In this document: positions 1-8,356 of the stretch, piece after piece | Position numbering within the stretch: position 1 is the first letter of the stretch | Layout of the letters: each line of letters begins with the position of its first letter | Notes under the pieces: model-generated | Database searches by the model: none | The model's input: only the letters and a program-made list of their open reading frames with translations | Told to the model about the DNA's origin: nothing | Made by a program: the position numbers and the translations under genes | DNA from: Clostridia bacterium | GTDB taxonomy: Bacteria > Bacillota > Clostridia > Oscillospirales > Acutalibacteraceae | Assembly (NCBI GenBank): GCA_017438845.1 | Contig: JAFRUO010000002.1 | Location: 26,286-90,285 of the forward strand | Length of the DNA: 64,000 nt | Reading direction: 5' to 3'

Positions 1-645
1 ATTTCCTGCTACCTTGACAAGGGAGTTTTAATCCTTGCCGCTGTTACGGCTGTTCCGATTTTTATGGCGGCATTCTTTGTAAACCATAAGCTCGTAGTCC
101 CCGGCGCAAACGACAACCTTACCGGAGTTTTCGCTTCAATGGCGGTGCTTCGCTTTATGGAACACAACAATATCCGCTTTGAAAACACCGAGGTCGTTGC
201 AATGTCAACGGGCTGTGAGGAGGCAGGACTCAGAGGTGCAAAGGCGTTTGCCAAGAGCTATGACGACGGCGGAGTTGAAACCGTTGTTGTCGCGGTTGAC
301 ACACTTCGTGACTTTGAATATCTCAGTGTTTACAATAAGGATATGACGGGCACGGTAAAGCTTGACGGGCAGGTTGCCGCAATGCTTAAAAAGGCGGGAG
401 AAACCGCAGGCATGGATTTGCCCTATGCAAACGTATTCTTCGGCTCCTCCGACGCCGCCGCAATTATGCAGGGCGGAATTAAGAGTGCAGCACTCTGCGC
501 TATGGACCCTGAGCCGGCAAGGTATTACCACACCCGTGAGGATACGCCGGACAATATGAATTTAAAGACTATTGAGGCAGGCATCAACGTAATGCTTGAA
601 ACGGCGTTCCTCTATGACAGCGAGGGGCTTAAGGACGAATATTAA
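1..645 (+). CDS. M28-family zinc aminopeptidase, 5'-truncated by window edge
   Basis: The reading frame is open from base 1, so the gene starts upstream of the window; 214 C-terminal residues are visible. Family M28 metallopeptidases remove N-terminal residues using two zinc ions. Supporting motifs are GANDNLTG (zinc-bridging Asp region), CEEAGLRGAKAF (catalytic Glu and zinc Glu) and YYHTREDTPDN (C-terminal His ligand). A hydrophobic stretch (GVLILAAVTAVPIFMAAFF) lies just before the first motif, so an inserted or nearby membrane segment is possible. The catalytic part visible looks intact. Substrate cannot be told. It is followed after 25 nt by a lipoprotein gene, probably in the same transcript. 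Confidence 0.85.
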   Translation: MSCYLDKGVLILAAVTAVPIFMAAFFVNHKLVVPGANDNLTGVFASMAVLRFMEHNNIRFENTEVVAMSTGCEEAGLRGAKAFAKSYDDGGVETVVVAVDTLRDFEYLSVYNKDMTGTVKLDGQVAAMLKKAGETAGMDLPYANVFFGSSDAAAIMQGGIKSAALCAMDPEPARYYHTREDTPDNMNLKTIEAGINVMLETAFLYDSEGLKDEY

Positions 646-670
646 TTATCTTCGTAAGGGAGATGGGATT

Positions 671-1795
671 ATGAAAAAAACAGTTTTAAGAACAGCGGCG
701 CTGTGCCTTACGGCGGTTATGCTTATGCTTATGCTCTCGTCGTGCAGTATAAGCGATCTGCTTTCGGGCGACGGAAAGACGCCTCGGGAGGTCAAGGTTA
801 AAACCGACCTTCATGACGCTTCCTTCAGCTTTACCTACGGTGAGTTACGTCAGGTACTTACTCCCGACCAGGTAGCCCCTCTGTTTGAGCTGTATGACAA
901 AATTGACAGCGATACCGTGGTTGAGCTCAGCTACAACGATATTATGTCGCGCTTCGACAGCGATGACGAGGACAATCATGATGTTGAAAACATAATGGCT
1001 TTGCTCAGCGATGAGGAGAAAGCGCAGCTTACCGCGAACTCCGAACAGGTGCTTGAGTACTTCGTAAACAGCGTCAACAAAGCTAAAAAAGAAAAACCCG
1101 TTACCGAATACGGCGAGTGGTTCTGGACTGACGGCAAATTCAAATTTACGCAGGACGGAATTGAAAGCGACGGTAAAATCAAGCAGGCGGCAAAGTACTT
1201 TGAACATTTCGTTGTCGAGGGCGCAAACAGTAAGCTCGGCGAGGGCAGTCAGGACAACGGATACAAGATTACAAAGCAGGGCGATTCCCTTGACGACATT
1301 CTGTACCTCTACGGCTCGGATGTTGCCTGCAGGCTTACCATGGACGACGTTGAGTACGCCATAAGCTCGCTTGCGTATGACAAGGAGCCCGTTGACGAGG
1401 AATACACCGACGAAAACGGCAGGACTAAAACTCACACCGTTTACGTTACCACCGGTATCACAAGAGTTATTTCCATTAAGCTCAAGGACGATGAGGCTTC
1501 GGTCGGAAAGGCATTTTCCTTCAGAGACAAAAAGATCGTTCTCGATGAAATGAAAAAAGCGGCTGATTACTTCACGGTTGACGACTACACGGTAAGCTTT
1601 GACGGCTGTACGATTTTCGTCACCTACAACGCCGTGACCGACAATATTTTAAGCGCAACCTATGACAAGAATATGCACATTGACACTGCTGTTAACGGCA
1701 AAGGCTCGCTTGAGCATTTAGGCAGGCAGGAATTAAGCTTCGGCTGCACGGACAGAGTTGAATATAAATTCGGCTGGGCTGAGGAAGCCGAATAA
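671..1795 (+). CDS. Secreted lipoprotein of unknown function
   Basis: 374 residues. The N-terminus is a type II signal peptide: MKKT, a hydrophobic core, then the lipobox LSSC with the modified cysteine near residue 25, so the mature protein should be anchored to the outer face of the membrane. The remainder is hydrophilic, charged and rich in Asp/Lys, with no motif I recognise. The start at 671 was chosen because AGGGAGATGG lies just upstream and the signal peptide begins there; the frame is open further upstream but overlaps the peptidase gene. The intrinsic terminator downstream suggests it ends the transcript that starts before the window. Confidence 0.75.
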   Translation: MKKTVLRTAALCLTAVMLMLMLSSCSISDLLSGDGKTPREVKVKTDLHDASFSFTYGELRQVLTPDQVAPLFELYDKIDSDTVVELSYNDIMSRFDSDDEDNHDVENIMALLSDEEKAQLTANSEQVLEYFVNSVNKAKKEKPVTEYGEWFWTDGKFKFTQDGIESDGKIKQAAKYFEHFVVEGANSKLGEGSQDNGYKITKQGDSLDDILYLYGSDVACRLTMDDVEYAISSLAYDKEPVDEEYTDENGRTKTHTVYVTTGITRVISIKLKDDEASVGKAFSFRDKKIVLDEMKKAADYFTVDDYTVSFDGCTIFVTYNAVTDNILSATYDKNMHIDTAVNGKGSLEHLGRQELSFGCTDRVEYKFGWAEEAE

Positions 1796-1814
1796 AAGTG
1801 CGATTACAACAGTT

Positions 1815-1843
1815 AAAGCCTCCGTTTGCGCGGGGGCTTTTGT
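1815..1843 (+). terminator. Probable intrinsic terminator after the lipoprotein gene
   Basis: Stem AAAGCCTCCG / CGGGGGCTTT with a short loop (one G-U type pair), followed by a weak T stretch. It lies 20 nt after the lipoprotein stop. Confidence 0.55.
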
Positions 1844-1857
1844 AAAAAGGACAGACT

Positions 1858-2622
1858 ATGACAAGACTTCAAAGGGCAATAGTAATTGTCGGGATATTTG
1901 TTTTAATCATTTTTTCTCCTGCGGCTTCGTTTATCGTTAACCTCGGCACTGCGGTCGGGATGCTTGCAGGGGCGCTTATAATACTTCTCGGTGTGAAGCT
2001 TGAGAAGGTGAAGCAGACTTTACGGCTACTAAAGGAAAAAGGATGGGGAAGGGCTTTGCTTACGGCTTTAATTGTTATTTCTGCGGCGGCTCTCGTTTAC
2101 TGCACGGTTGCCACTGTTAAGATTCTTTCCTACAGCACCGACAACAAAAACATTCCGAAAAATACGCCTGTAATTGTGCTCGGCTGTAAGGTGATGGGTT
2201 CCGATGCGGGACCGATGCTTACGAAAAGGTGCAACGCGGCATACGAATACCTTTGTGACAATCCCGAAGCAATATGTGTGGTTTCGGGCGGTCAGGGGGA
2301 CGACGAGGATATCAGCGAGGCGGAGGCAATGTTCAGGCTTCTCAGCGAAAAAGGAATTGAACCCGACAGGATTTTTAAAGAGGACCAATCCTCAAACACC
2401 GCCGAAAATTTCCGCTTCAGCAAAGAAATACTAAAAGAGCAGGGCTGCGGCGACGAGGCGGTTGTCGTCACGACGAACTATCACCAGTACCGCGCTTCGC
2501 TTATCGCCGAAAAGCAGGGCATAAAGACCTATGCCGTAAGCTCAAAAACGGGCAACTTCTCACTGCCGACCTATATAGTCAGGGAGTGGTTTTCGCTGAT
2601 CCTCACCTTTATCAGAAAATAG
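1858..2622 (+). CDS. YdcF/SanA-like DUF218 membrane protein
   Basis: 254 residues. Three hydrophobic segments (about residues 7-25, 28-45 and 62-84) precede a DUF218 domain. Recognised by VIVLGCKV at the domain start, VVSGGQGDDEDISEAEAM in the middle, and SSNTAENFRFS followed by a VVTTNYHQYRA strand. Members (YdcF, SanA, ElyC) are membrane-associated proteins linked to envelope integrity or peptidoglycan precursor metabolism; the exact reaction is not established. Start ATG 1858 is preceded by AAAAGGACAG. It sits between the lipoprotein terminator and the infC promoter. Confidence 0.8.
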   Translation: MTRLQRAIVIVGIFVLIIFSPAASFIVNLGTAVGMLAGALIILLGVKLEKVKQTLRLLKEKGWGRALLTALIVISAAALVYCTVATVKILSYSTDNKNIPKNTPVIVLGCKVMGSDAGPMLTKRCNAAYEYLCDNPEAICVVSGGQGDDEDISEAEAMFRLLSEKGIEPDRIFKEDQSSNTAENFRFSKEILKEQGCGDEAVVVTTNYHQYRASLIAEKQGIKTYAVSSKTGNFSLPTYIVREWFSLILTFIRK

Positions 2623-2625
2623 TGC

Positions 2626-2654
2626 TTGACAAATCGGGCTTTTAGGTGTATCAT
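2626..2654 (+). promoter_or_regulatory. Sigma-A type promoter for infC-rpmI-rplT
   Basis: TTGACA (2626-2631), 17-nt spacer, TATCAT (2649-2654). The -35 begins just after the ydcF-like stop codon region. It predicts an infC leader of about 135 nt. Confidence 0.8.
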
Positions 2655-2664
2655 ACTTTCACAA

Positions 2665-2798
2665 TAAAGAAGAACAGTATTCCGTTCTCACCTGTGAGTG
2701 CAAATGAAACAGGTCAATACCGCTGGCGGTGGTCAGATTATGTGTATTGAGCGTGAACGGCTGTTCACGCTTTAATTTTTATTTGGGAGTGATTATCC
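2665..2798 (+). promoter_or_regulatory. infC leader RNA (L20-leader type) with attenuator
   Basis: The leader holds several short stems: AGAAC/GTTCT near 2671-2690, ACCTGT/ACAGGT (about 2691-2715), ACCGC/GCGGT (about 2719-2730), and then a terminator hairpin. In Firmicutes the infC-rpmI-rplT operon is autoregulated by L20 through such a leader. I assign it by position and structure; I did not match a covariance model. Confidence 0.6.
2750..2780 (+). terminator. Attenuator hairpin in the infC leader
   Basis: Perfect stem AGCGTGAAC / GTTCACGCT with a 4-nt loop, followed by TTAATTTTT. It ends only 19 nt before the infC start, so it must be read through or prevented for expression. Confidence 0.75.
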
Positions 2799-3317
2799 AT
2801 CGGTATCAAAGAGATGCAAATCAATGAAGAAATCCGTGACAAGCAGGTCAGAGTAATTTCCGGCACAGGCGAACAGCTCGGCATTATGTCGGCAAAGGAC
2901 GCCCTTAAAATTGCGGAGGGTAAGAACCTTGACCTCGTTAAAATTGCGCCTCAGGCAGACCCGCCCGTGTGCAAAATTATGGATTACGGCAAGTACAGAT
3001 TTGAGCAGACAAAAAAAGAGAAGGAGTCCAAGAAAAACCAGCGTATCATCGAAACGAAGGAAATCAGGCTTTCTCTTAATATCGACACGCACGATTTCGA
3101 TACCAAGGCTAATCAGGCTATCAAATTTTTAAAGACCGGTCACAAGGTCAAGGTTTCAATCCGCTTCAGGGGCAGGGAAATGGCCCACCCTCAGATCGGC
3201 GAGGAAACCATGAAGAGATTTGCAGAGGTCTGCAGTGAATACTGCACGCTTGAAAAGCCCGCAAAGCTTGAAGGCAGACAAATGCTTATGTTCCTGGCTC
3301 CTTTAGCCACGAAGTAA
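2799..3317 (+). CDS. infC: Translation initiation factor IF-3, probable AUC start
   Basis: 172 residues from the proposed start. IF-3 binds the 30S subunit, checks the initiator tRNA and codon, and prevents premature 50S joining. QINEEIRDKQVRVI at the N-terminus, DLVKIAPQADPPVCKIMDYGKYRFEQ-type region and the C-terminal KVKVSIRFRGREMAH segment are typical. The first ATG (2814) is 24 nt from the only good ribosome-binding site (GGGAG, 2785-2789), whereas the in-frame ATC at 2799 is 9 nt from it and adds the GIKE residues that align with the usual IF-3 N-terminus. infC is known for rare AUU/AUC-type starts that allow autoregulation. Confidence 0.95.
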   Translation: MGIKEMQINEEIRDKQVRVISGTGEQLGIMSAKDALKIAEGKNLDLVKIAPQADPPVCKIMDYGKYRFEQTKKEKESKKNQRIIETKEIRLSLNIDTHDFDTKANQAIKFLKTGHKVKVSIRFRGREMAHPQIGEETMKRFAEVCSEYCTLEKPAKLEGRQMLMFLAPLATK

Positions 3318-3345
3318 GTAATCAAATTTTCAGGAGGATACGAAA

Positions 3346-3543
3346 ATGCCTAAAATCAAAACACATTCAGGAGCTAAGAAACGCTTCAAATTATCGAAGA
3401 ACGGCAAGCCGATCAGAGGACATGCTTATAAGTCGCATATTCTTAATAAGAAGTCAACTAAGAGAAAAAGAAATCTTCGTAAGACCGCTGTTGCCGACGT
3501 AACCAACCAGAGGCAGATTAAGCGCCTTATTCCTTACAAATAA
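3346..3543 (+). CDS. rpmI: 50S ribosomal protein L35
   Basis: 65 residues, very basic, beginning [15 protein letters not shown] and containing [20 protein letters not shown], the family signature. Normal length. It lies 28 nt after infC with the site AGGAGG upstream, and is followed by an unusually long 246-nt gap before rplT that holds a duplicated structure. Confidence 0.98.
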   Translation: MPKIKTHSGAKKRFKLSKNGKPIRGHAYKSHILNKKSTKRKRNLRKTAVADVTNQRQIKRLIPYK

Positions 3544-3547
3544 GGAC

Positions 3548-3755
3548 CTGAGTTGTAAAACAACTCAGAACCTTAATATCGCTGTCAGGATAAAAAAACA
3601 AATTGTCCATTCAAACGAAAGACAGATATTGATGAGCGATATAAAGAACACGGTATAAAAAAGATTACTGGAGTTGCAAAGCAACTCAGAACCTTGATAT
3701 CGCTGTCAAAGCAAAAAGGTTTGTTTACCAGCGATATAAAGAACACGGTATAAAA
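3548..3755 (+). repeat. Tandem duplicated structured RNA between rpmI and rplT
   Basis: Two imperfect copies (about 3548-3660 and 3668-3755). Each begins with a hairpin around GAGTTG/CAACTC, continues with CAGAACCTTRATATCGCTGTCA, and ends with the identical AGCGATATAAAGAACACGGT plus ATAAAA. In each copy ATATCGCT pairs with the distal AGCGATAT (3576-3583 with 3635-3642; 3697-3704 with 3730-3737), closing a long stem. The sequence between the paired arms differs between copies while the arms are kept. Probably a regulatory RNA in front of rplT; the ligand (perhaps L20) is inference. Confidence 0.7.
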
Positions 3756-3789
3756 CCGTTTACCAATAAAATTTCGGAGGTAACATAAA

Positions 3790-4146
3790 ATGGCTCGTAT
3801 TAAGGGTGCGATGATGACTCGCAAAAGAAGAAATAAAGTTTTAAAATTAGCTAAGGGCTACTACGGCTCAAAGTCAAAGCTTTTCAAGACTGCCAAGCAG
3901 GCAGTTATGAAGTCCGGACAGTATGCTTACATCGGAAGAAAGCAGAAGAAGAGAGATTTCAGAAGACTTTGGATTACAAGAATTTCCGCAGCTTGCAAAA
4001 TGAACGGTATGAATTACTCAACCTTTATCAACGGTCTTACAAAGGCAGGCGTTGAATTAAACCGCAAGATGCTTTCCGAAATCGCTATTTCGGACCCCGC
4101 AGCATTTACAGCTCTTACAGAGCAGGCTAAGGCAGCACTTAAATAA
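3790..4146 (+). CDS. rplT: 50S ribosomal protein L20
   Basis: 118 residues, normal length. Begins [20 protein letters not shown] and contains [17 protein letters not shown] and [12 protein letters not shown], characteristic of L20, which binds 23S rRNA early in 50S assembly and represses its own operon in bacteria where this was studied. The site GGAGG (3776-3780) precedes the ATG. Last gene of the operon, followed by a strong terminator. Confidence 0.98.
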   Translation: MARIKGAMMTRKRRNKVLKLAKGYYGSKSKLFKTAKQAVMKSGQYAYIGRKQKKRDFRRLWITRISAACKMNGMNYSTFINGLTKAGVELNRKMLSEIAISDPAAFTALTEQAKAALK

Positions 4147-4150
4147 GCTA

Positions 4151-4184
4151 TAACCACGCCAAAACACGGGCGTGGTTAGTTTTT
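4151..4184 (+). terminator. Intrinsic terminator of infC-rpmI-rplT
   Basis: Stem TAACCACGC / GCGTGGTTA with a short loop followed by GTTTTT. The next start codon (4190) lies 6 nt beyond the T run. Confidence 0.9.
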
Positions 4185-4189
4185 GTAAT

Positions 4190-4975
4190 ATGGAATACCA
4201 ATATATCTCAAGCAGGACTAACGACACAATAAAGCATTATACTAAGCTTTTAAGCTCAAAAAGGCAGAGGGACGCCGAAGGCGTATTTGTCTGCGAGGGC
4301 TTGAGGCTTTGCCGTGATGCGCTTGAAAGCGGCTTTCGTGTGAAAGAAATGTTTTTTACAAGGGAAGCCCTTGACAGACATTTTTCCGAGTTCGAGGGCT
4401 TGCTGCAGGGAGATGAACGTCTTTACGTCATATCGGACGGACCGGCTGAAAGAATGTCGGACACCGTTAGCCCTCAGGGCATTTTCACGGTGTGCGAGAG
4501 AAAGGAAGCGGAAGCTCCTGCGCTAAGGAAGGGCAAGTGTTACGTCTGCCTTGAAAACCTGCAGAATCCGCAGAACTTAGGCACTGTCGCAAGAACGGCA
4601 GAGGCACTCGGCATTTCGGCGGTAATCGTCCTTTCGGGCTGTGATATTTACAACCCGAAGGCGTTGAGGGCTTCAATGGGCTCTCTGCTCAGAATTCCGA
4701 TAATCAGGCTTGACAGTGTTGAACAGGCTGTGCTTTCGGCAAAAGACGCAGGACTTTTATGCTTTGCAAGCGTACCCGATTCCGAGGCTGAGGACATTAC
4801 CTCGCTCGACTTTTCGTGCGGCGCAATGGCAATAATCGGCAACGAGGGCAACGGAGTGTCGCTTCTTTCAAAGCAGCTTGCCGACAGGCTTGTCACCATT
4901 AAAATGAAGGGGCAGGCGGAAAGCCTGAATGCCGCCGCGGCAGCAGACATTATTATGTGGGAAATGATGAGATGA
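4190..4975 (+). CDS. TrmH/SpoU-family RNA 2'-O-methyltransferase
   Basis: 261 residues from ATG 4190. SPOUT enzymes transfer methyl from S-adenosylmethionine to a ribose 2'-OH of tRNA or rRNA. An N-terminal substrate-binding domain (NDTIKHYTKLLSSKRQRD) precedes the knotted methyltransferase domain with motif 1 NPQNLGTVARTAEALG, motif 2 IIGNEGNGVS and motif 3 MKGQAESLNAAAAADI. An in-frame GTG at 4172 lies inside the rplT terminator stem, so ATG 4190 is preferred, but neither has a convincing ribosome-binding site. The target nucleotide is unknown. It overlaps dprA by ATGA, so the two are translationally coupled. Confidence 0.88.
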   Translation: MEYQYISSRTNDTIKHYTKLLSSKRQRDAEGVFVCEGLRLCRDALESGFRVKEMFFTREALDRHFSEFEGLLQGDERLYVISDGPAERMSDTVSPQGIFTVCERKEAEAPALRKGKCYVCLENLQNPQNLGTVARTAEALGISAVIVLSGCDIYNPKALRASMGSLLRIPIIRLDSVEQAVLSAKDAGLLCFASVPDSEAEDITSLDFSCGAMAIIGNEGNGVSLLSKQLADRLVTIKMKGQAESLNAAAAADIIMWEMMR

Positions 4976-6201
4976 AAAACTGCGAGTATTGGATTTGGCT
5001 TGCAAGGACTCTCGGCGATGCGGCGAGGCTTGACGAGATAATCGCCTGCTTCAAAAACGCGCGTGAGCTTTACTATGCAGGTAAAAACGAGTGGCGTCTT
5101 TCGGGCGTGCTGACTGCAGTGCAAATTGAAAAGCTGGCGCAGTACAGTCCGTCCGAGTCGGGAAAAATAATTAACGACTGCGAGAAAAACGGGTGGAGCA
5201 TTATTACGCCCGATGACGGGGAATATCCTCCGTTGCTCAGGGAAATAAGTAACCTTCCCGCAGTGCTTTATGCGGACGGCGACGCAGGTCTGCTGAGCGA
5301 CAGTCTGACAATTGCGATGGTCGGCACAAGGAAGGCTTCGCGCTACGGCATAAGAGCGGCGGGAGTTATCGCCTCGATGCTCTCACGTTCCGGCTTTTGC
5401 GTTGTTTCGGGCGGTGCGCTCGGCATTGACAGCGCGGCTCACTCCGGGGCAATCAGCGCAGGCGGCAAAACCGTATGCGTGCTTGGCTGCGGTCTCGGTA
5501 CGGATTACCTTAAGTCGAACGAGGCTATGAGGAATGAAATCGTCAGAAACGGAGTAATTATTACCGAGTATCCTCCGTTTACCCAGGCGTCGAGAACTAC
5601 ATTTCCCAAGCGTAACCGTATTATTTCGGGGATGTCGCTTGGAACGGTCGTTATTGAGGCGGGTGAAAAAAGCGGCTCGCTTATCACCGCAAATATGGCG
5701 CTTGAGCAAAACCGTCAGGTGTTTGCGGTGCCGGGCAATGTTTTTTCGTCTGCGTACAACGGTGCAAATAAGCTTATACACGACGGAGCAAAGCCCGTTT
5801 TTACGACAAGAGATATAGTTGAAGAGTATTATAATGATTATCCGCAAAGGATAAAGACGGATGAGTTGGATATTCCTCTCGCTCAGGCTTTCTATGAGAG
5901 CGAGCAGTTGCGGCAGAGGCTGGAGAAAAGTGAAAAGCAGTCTGCGCCCGTAAAAAGAAGGACGAAGTCCGAATTTTCGGAGCCCGTAACGCAGGAGGAA
6001 AAGCCCGTCAAAAAGGAGCTTCCGCCGACCCTCGGCGAAGCGGCAAGGGCGGTTTACGGACTTCTTGAAAGCCCGATGCCGCTTGATGAAATTGTTGAAA
6101 AATCGGGAATGAGCGTTACCAAAACGCTGGCGGCGCTGACCGAGCTTGAAATGATCGGTGCGGTCGGGCTGCTTCCCGGTAATAAATATAAAAGAATATA
6201 A
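4972..6201 (+). CDS. dprA: DNA processing protein A
   Basis: 409 residues. DprA loads RecA on incoming single-stranded DNA during transformation. An N-terminal helical part is followed by the Rossmann-like DNA_processg_A domain: MVGTRKASRYG, VVSGGALGIDSAAH, CVLGCGLGTDY, EYPPFTQASRTTFPKRNRII and EAGEKSGSLITANMALEQNR. A low-complexity Lys/Glu linker (about 305-345) leads to a C-terminal winged helix (PMPLDEIVEKSGMSVTKTLA). Start ATG 4972 overlaps the preceding stop; upstream GTG 4957 is possible but has no better site. Immediately upstream of topA, as in many Firmicutes. Confidence 0.95.
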   Translation: MKNCEYWIWLARTLGDAARLDEIIACFKNARELYYAGKNEWRLSGVLTAVQIEKLAQYSPSESGKIINDCEKNGWSIITPDDGEYPPLLREISNLPAVLYADGDAGLLSDSLTIAMVGTRKASRYGIRAAGVIASMLSRSGFCVVSGGALGIDSAAHSGAISAGGKTVCVLGCGLGTDYLKSNEAMRNEIVRNGVIITEYPPFTQASRTTFPKRNRIISGMSLGTVVIEAGEKSGSLITANMALEQNRQVFAVPGNVFSSAYNGANKLIHDGAKPVFTTRDIVEEYYNDYPQRIKTDELDIPLAQAFYESEQLRQRLEKSEKQSAPVKRRTKSEFSEPVTQEEKPVKKELPPTLGEAARAVYGLLESPMPLDEIVEKSGMSVTKTLAALTELEMIGAVGLLPGNKYKRI

Positions 6202-6222
6202 TTGAGTATAGGATGATAATTT

Positions 6223-8355
6223 ATGTCAAAATTAGTTATTGTTGAGTCACCCTCAAAGGCAAAAACTATTCAGAAATATCTCGGCAAGGATTTTAAGGTC
6301 GCCGCTTCCGTAGGACATATCAGGGACCTTCCTGCGGCAAAGCTAAGCGTTGACGTTAAAAATGACTTTGCTCCGAAATATGCAATAGTAAAGGGAAAGG
6401 AAAAGCTTGTCAAGGAGCTTAAGGGCATGGTTGACGAGGCGGATTTTGTTTACCTTGCAACTGACCCGGACCGTGAAGGAGAGGCTATTTCCTGGCACCT
6501 TGCAAACGTTCTTAACCTCAGCACCGAGGAAAAAAACAGAGTTAAGTTTAACGAGATTAATAAGACAAGCGTTTTAAAGGGCATTAAGGAGCCTGAAAAA
6601 ATCGACCTTGACCTTGTTGACGCTCAGCAGGCAAGACGTATACTTGACCGTCTTGTAGGTTATAAGCTCAGTCCCTTTGTTTCGCAGAAAATCAGACGCG
6701 GTCTTTCCGCAGGCAGAGTACAGTCCGTTGCGGTAAGGCTTATCGTCGACAGGGAAGAGGAAATCAGAGCCTTCAAGCCCGAGGAATACTGGAGCATTGA
6801 CGCAAAGTTTACAAACCCGCCTTCAAAGAAGGTGTTCACTGCGGCGCTCACCGCTGACGAGAACGGTAAGGTTGAAATTACAAACGAGAAGCAGGCTCTT
6901 GAATATTCTTCAAGACTTGACGGAGCGGAGTATCAGGTAAGCTCGGTCAAAAAGGGCACAAGAAAGCGCTCGCCCGCACCGCCGTTTACAACGTCTACCT
7001 TACAGCAGGACGCTTCGAGAAAGCTCGGCTTCCACGGCAAGCGCACAATGAAGGCGGCTCAGGAGCTTTACGAAGGTATGGAAATCAGCGGTATCGGCGC
7101 AACGGGTCTTATCACATATATGAGAACCGACTCTCTTCGTATTTCCGAGGAGTCAAGGGCGGCAGGTAACGAATATATCAAAGAGAATTTCGGCGAGCAT
7201 TACCTTCCCTCAAAGCCGAGATACTATAAAACAAAGGCTTCCGCACAGGACGGTCACGAGGCTATAAGACCTACAATTCCGTCGCTCTCACCCGAAAAGG
7301 TTAAGCAGAGCCTTACCGCCGACCAATATAAGCTTTATACGCTTATCTGGGAACGCTTTATGGCAAGCCTTATGGCGGACTGCATTCAGGACACTGTCAA
7401 GGTTGATATCAAGGCGGCAAACGCTTCCGACAGCGCAAAGGGCAGATACTGCCTTTTCACCGCGAACGGCTACAATGTAAAATTTGACGGCTATACAAAG
7501 ATTTACGAGGCAGGCACCGATGAAAAGAAGGAAAAGGAAACGGCGCTTCCCGAAATCAAGAAGGACGATGTTCTCAGACTCAAGAGCCTTGAAAACAATC
7601 AGCACTTCACTCAGCCGCCCGCAAGGTATACAGAGGCTTCCCTTGTCAAGGAGCTTGAGGAAACCGGAGTCGGCAGACCGAGCACCTACGTTTCAATCGT
7701 TTCAACCATTCTTCAGAGAGAATACGTTGTACGCGAGCAGAAGCAGTTAAAGCCCACCGAGCTCGGCGAGGCTGTGGTAAAGCTTCTTAAAAAGGAATTT
7801 CCGAATATCGTAAATGTCAAGTTTACGGCAAATATGGAATCCGACCTCGACAGGGTAGAAAGCGGCGAGGTTGACTATATCGCTATGCTTCACAGCTTCT
7901 ATGACGGCTTTGAGGATACGCTCAAAAAGGCAAAGGCTGATATGGACGGCGTTAAAATCCAGCTTCAGGAGGACATTACCGACATTCCCTGCGAAAAGTG
8001 CGGCAGAATGATGGTTGTCAAGGTAGGACGCTTCGGCAAATTCCTTGCGTGTCCCGGTTACCCCGAGTGCAAAAACACGAAGCCGTTTGTTGTTCAGACC
8101 AATGCAAAATGCCCCGTCTGCGGCGGCAACGTAATAGAAAAGAAATCCAAGAAGGGCTACACCTTCTTCGGCTGTGACAATTATCCGGACTGTAACTTTA
8201 TGACTTGGGATAAGCCCACCGACGAGGTCTGTCCCAAGTGCGGCAAATCGCTCTTTAAGAGGAAGGGCGGACTGCTTGTCTGCCTTGACGAGGGCTGCGG
8301 CTTTGAAAAGAAGGCGACCAGGAAGAGAAAGACAGCCGCCAAGGAAGAAGAATAA
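6223..8355 (+). CDS. topA: DNA topoisomerase I (type IA)
   Basis: 710 residues. Relaxes negative supercoils by transient single-strand cleavage. TOPRIM at the N-terminus: MSKLVIVESPSKAKTIQKYL and DPDREGEAISWH. The catalytic tyrosine is in GLITYMRTDS (about residue 300). Three C-terminal four-cysteine zinc ribbons are visible (CEKC..CPGYPEC, CPVC..CDNYPDC, CPKC..CLDEGC) followed by a basic tail. Length is normal for Firmicutes. Separated from dprA by 21 nt, from trmFO by 1 nt. Confidence 0.97.
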   Translation: MSKLVIVESPSKAKTIQKYLGKDFKVAASVGHIRDLPAAKLSVDVKNDFAPKYAIVKGKEKLVKELKGMVDEADFVYLATDPDREGEAISWHLANVLNLSTEEKNRVKFNEINKTSVLKGIKEPEKIDLDLVDAQQARRILDRLVGYKLSPFVSQKIRRGLSAGRVQSVAVRLIVDREEEIRAFKPEEYWSIDAKFTNPPSKKVFTAALTADENGKVEITNEKQALEYSSRLDGAEYQVSSVKKGTRKRSPAPPFTTSTLQQDASRKLGFHGKRTMKAAQELYEGMEISGIGATGLITYMRTDSLRISEESRAAGNEYIKENFGEHYLPSKPRYYKTKASAQDGHEAIRPTIPSLSPEKVKQSLTADQYKLYTLIWERFMASLMADCIQDTVKVDIKAANASDSAKGRYCLFTANGYNVKFDGYTKIYEAGTDEKKEKETALPEIKKDDVLRLKSLENNQHFTQPPARYTEASLVKELEETGVGRPSTYVSIVSTILQREYVVREQKQLKPTELGEAVVKLLKKEFPNIVNVKFTANMESDLDRVESGEVDYIAMLHSFYDGFEDTLKKAKADMDGVKIQLQEDITDIPCEKCGRMMVVKVGRFGKFLACPGYPECKNTKPFVVQTNAKCPVCGGNVIEKKSKKGYTFFGCDNYPDCNFMTWDKPTDEVCPKCGKSLFKRKGGLLVCLDEGCGFEKKATRKRKTAAKEEE

Positions 8356-8356
8356 T

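Noticed and set aside
4172..4190. GTG 4172 as start of the TrmH-type gene
   Set aside because: It lies in the 3' arm of the rplT terminator and adds residues not seen in the family.
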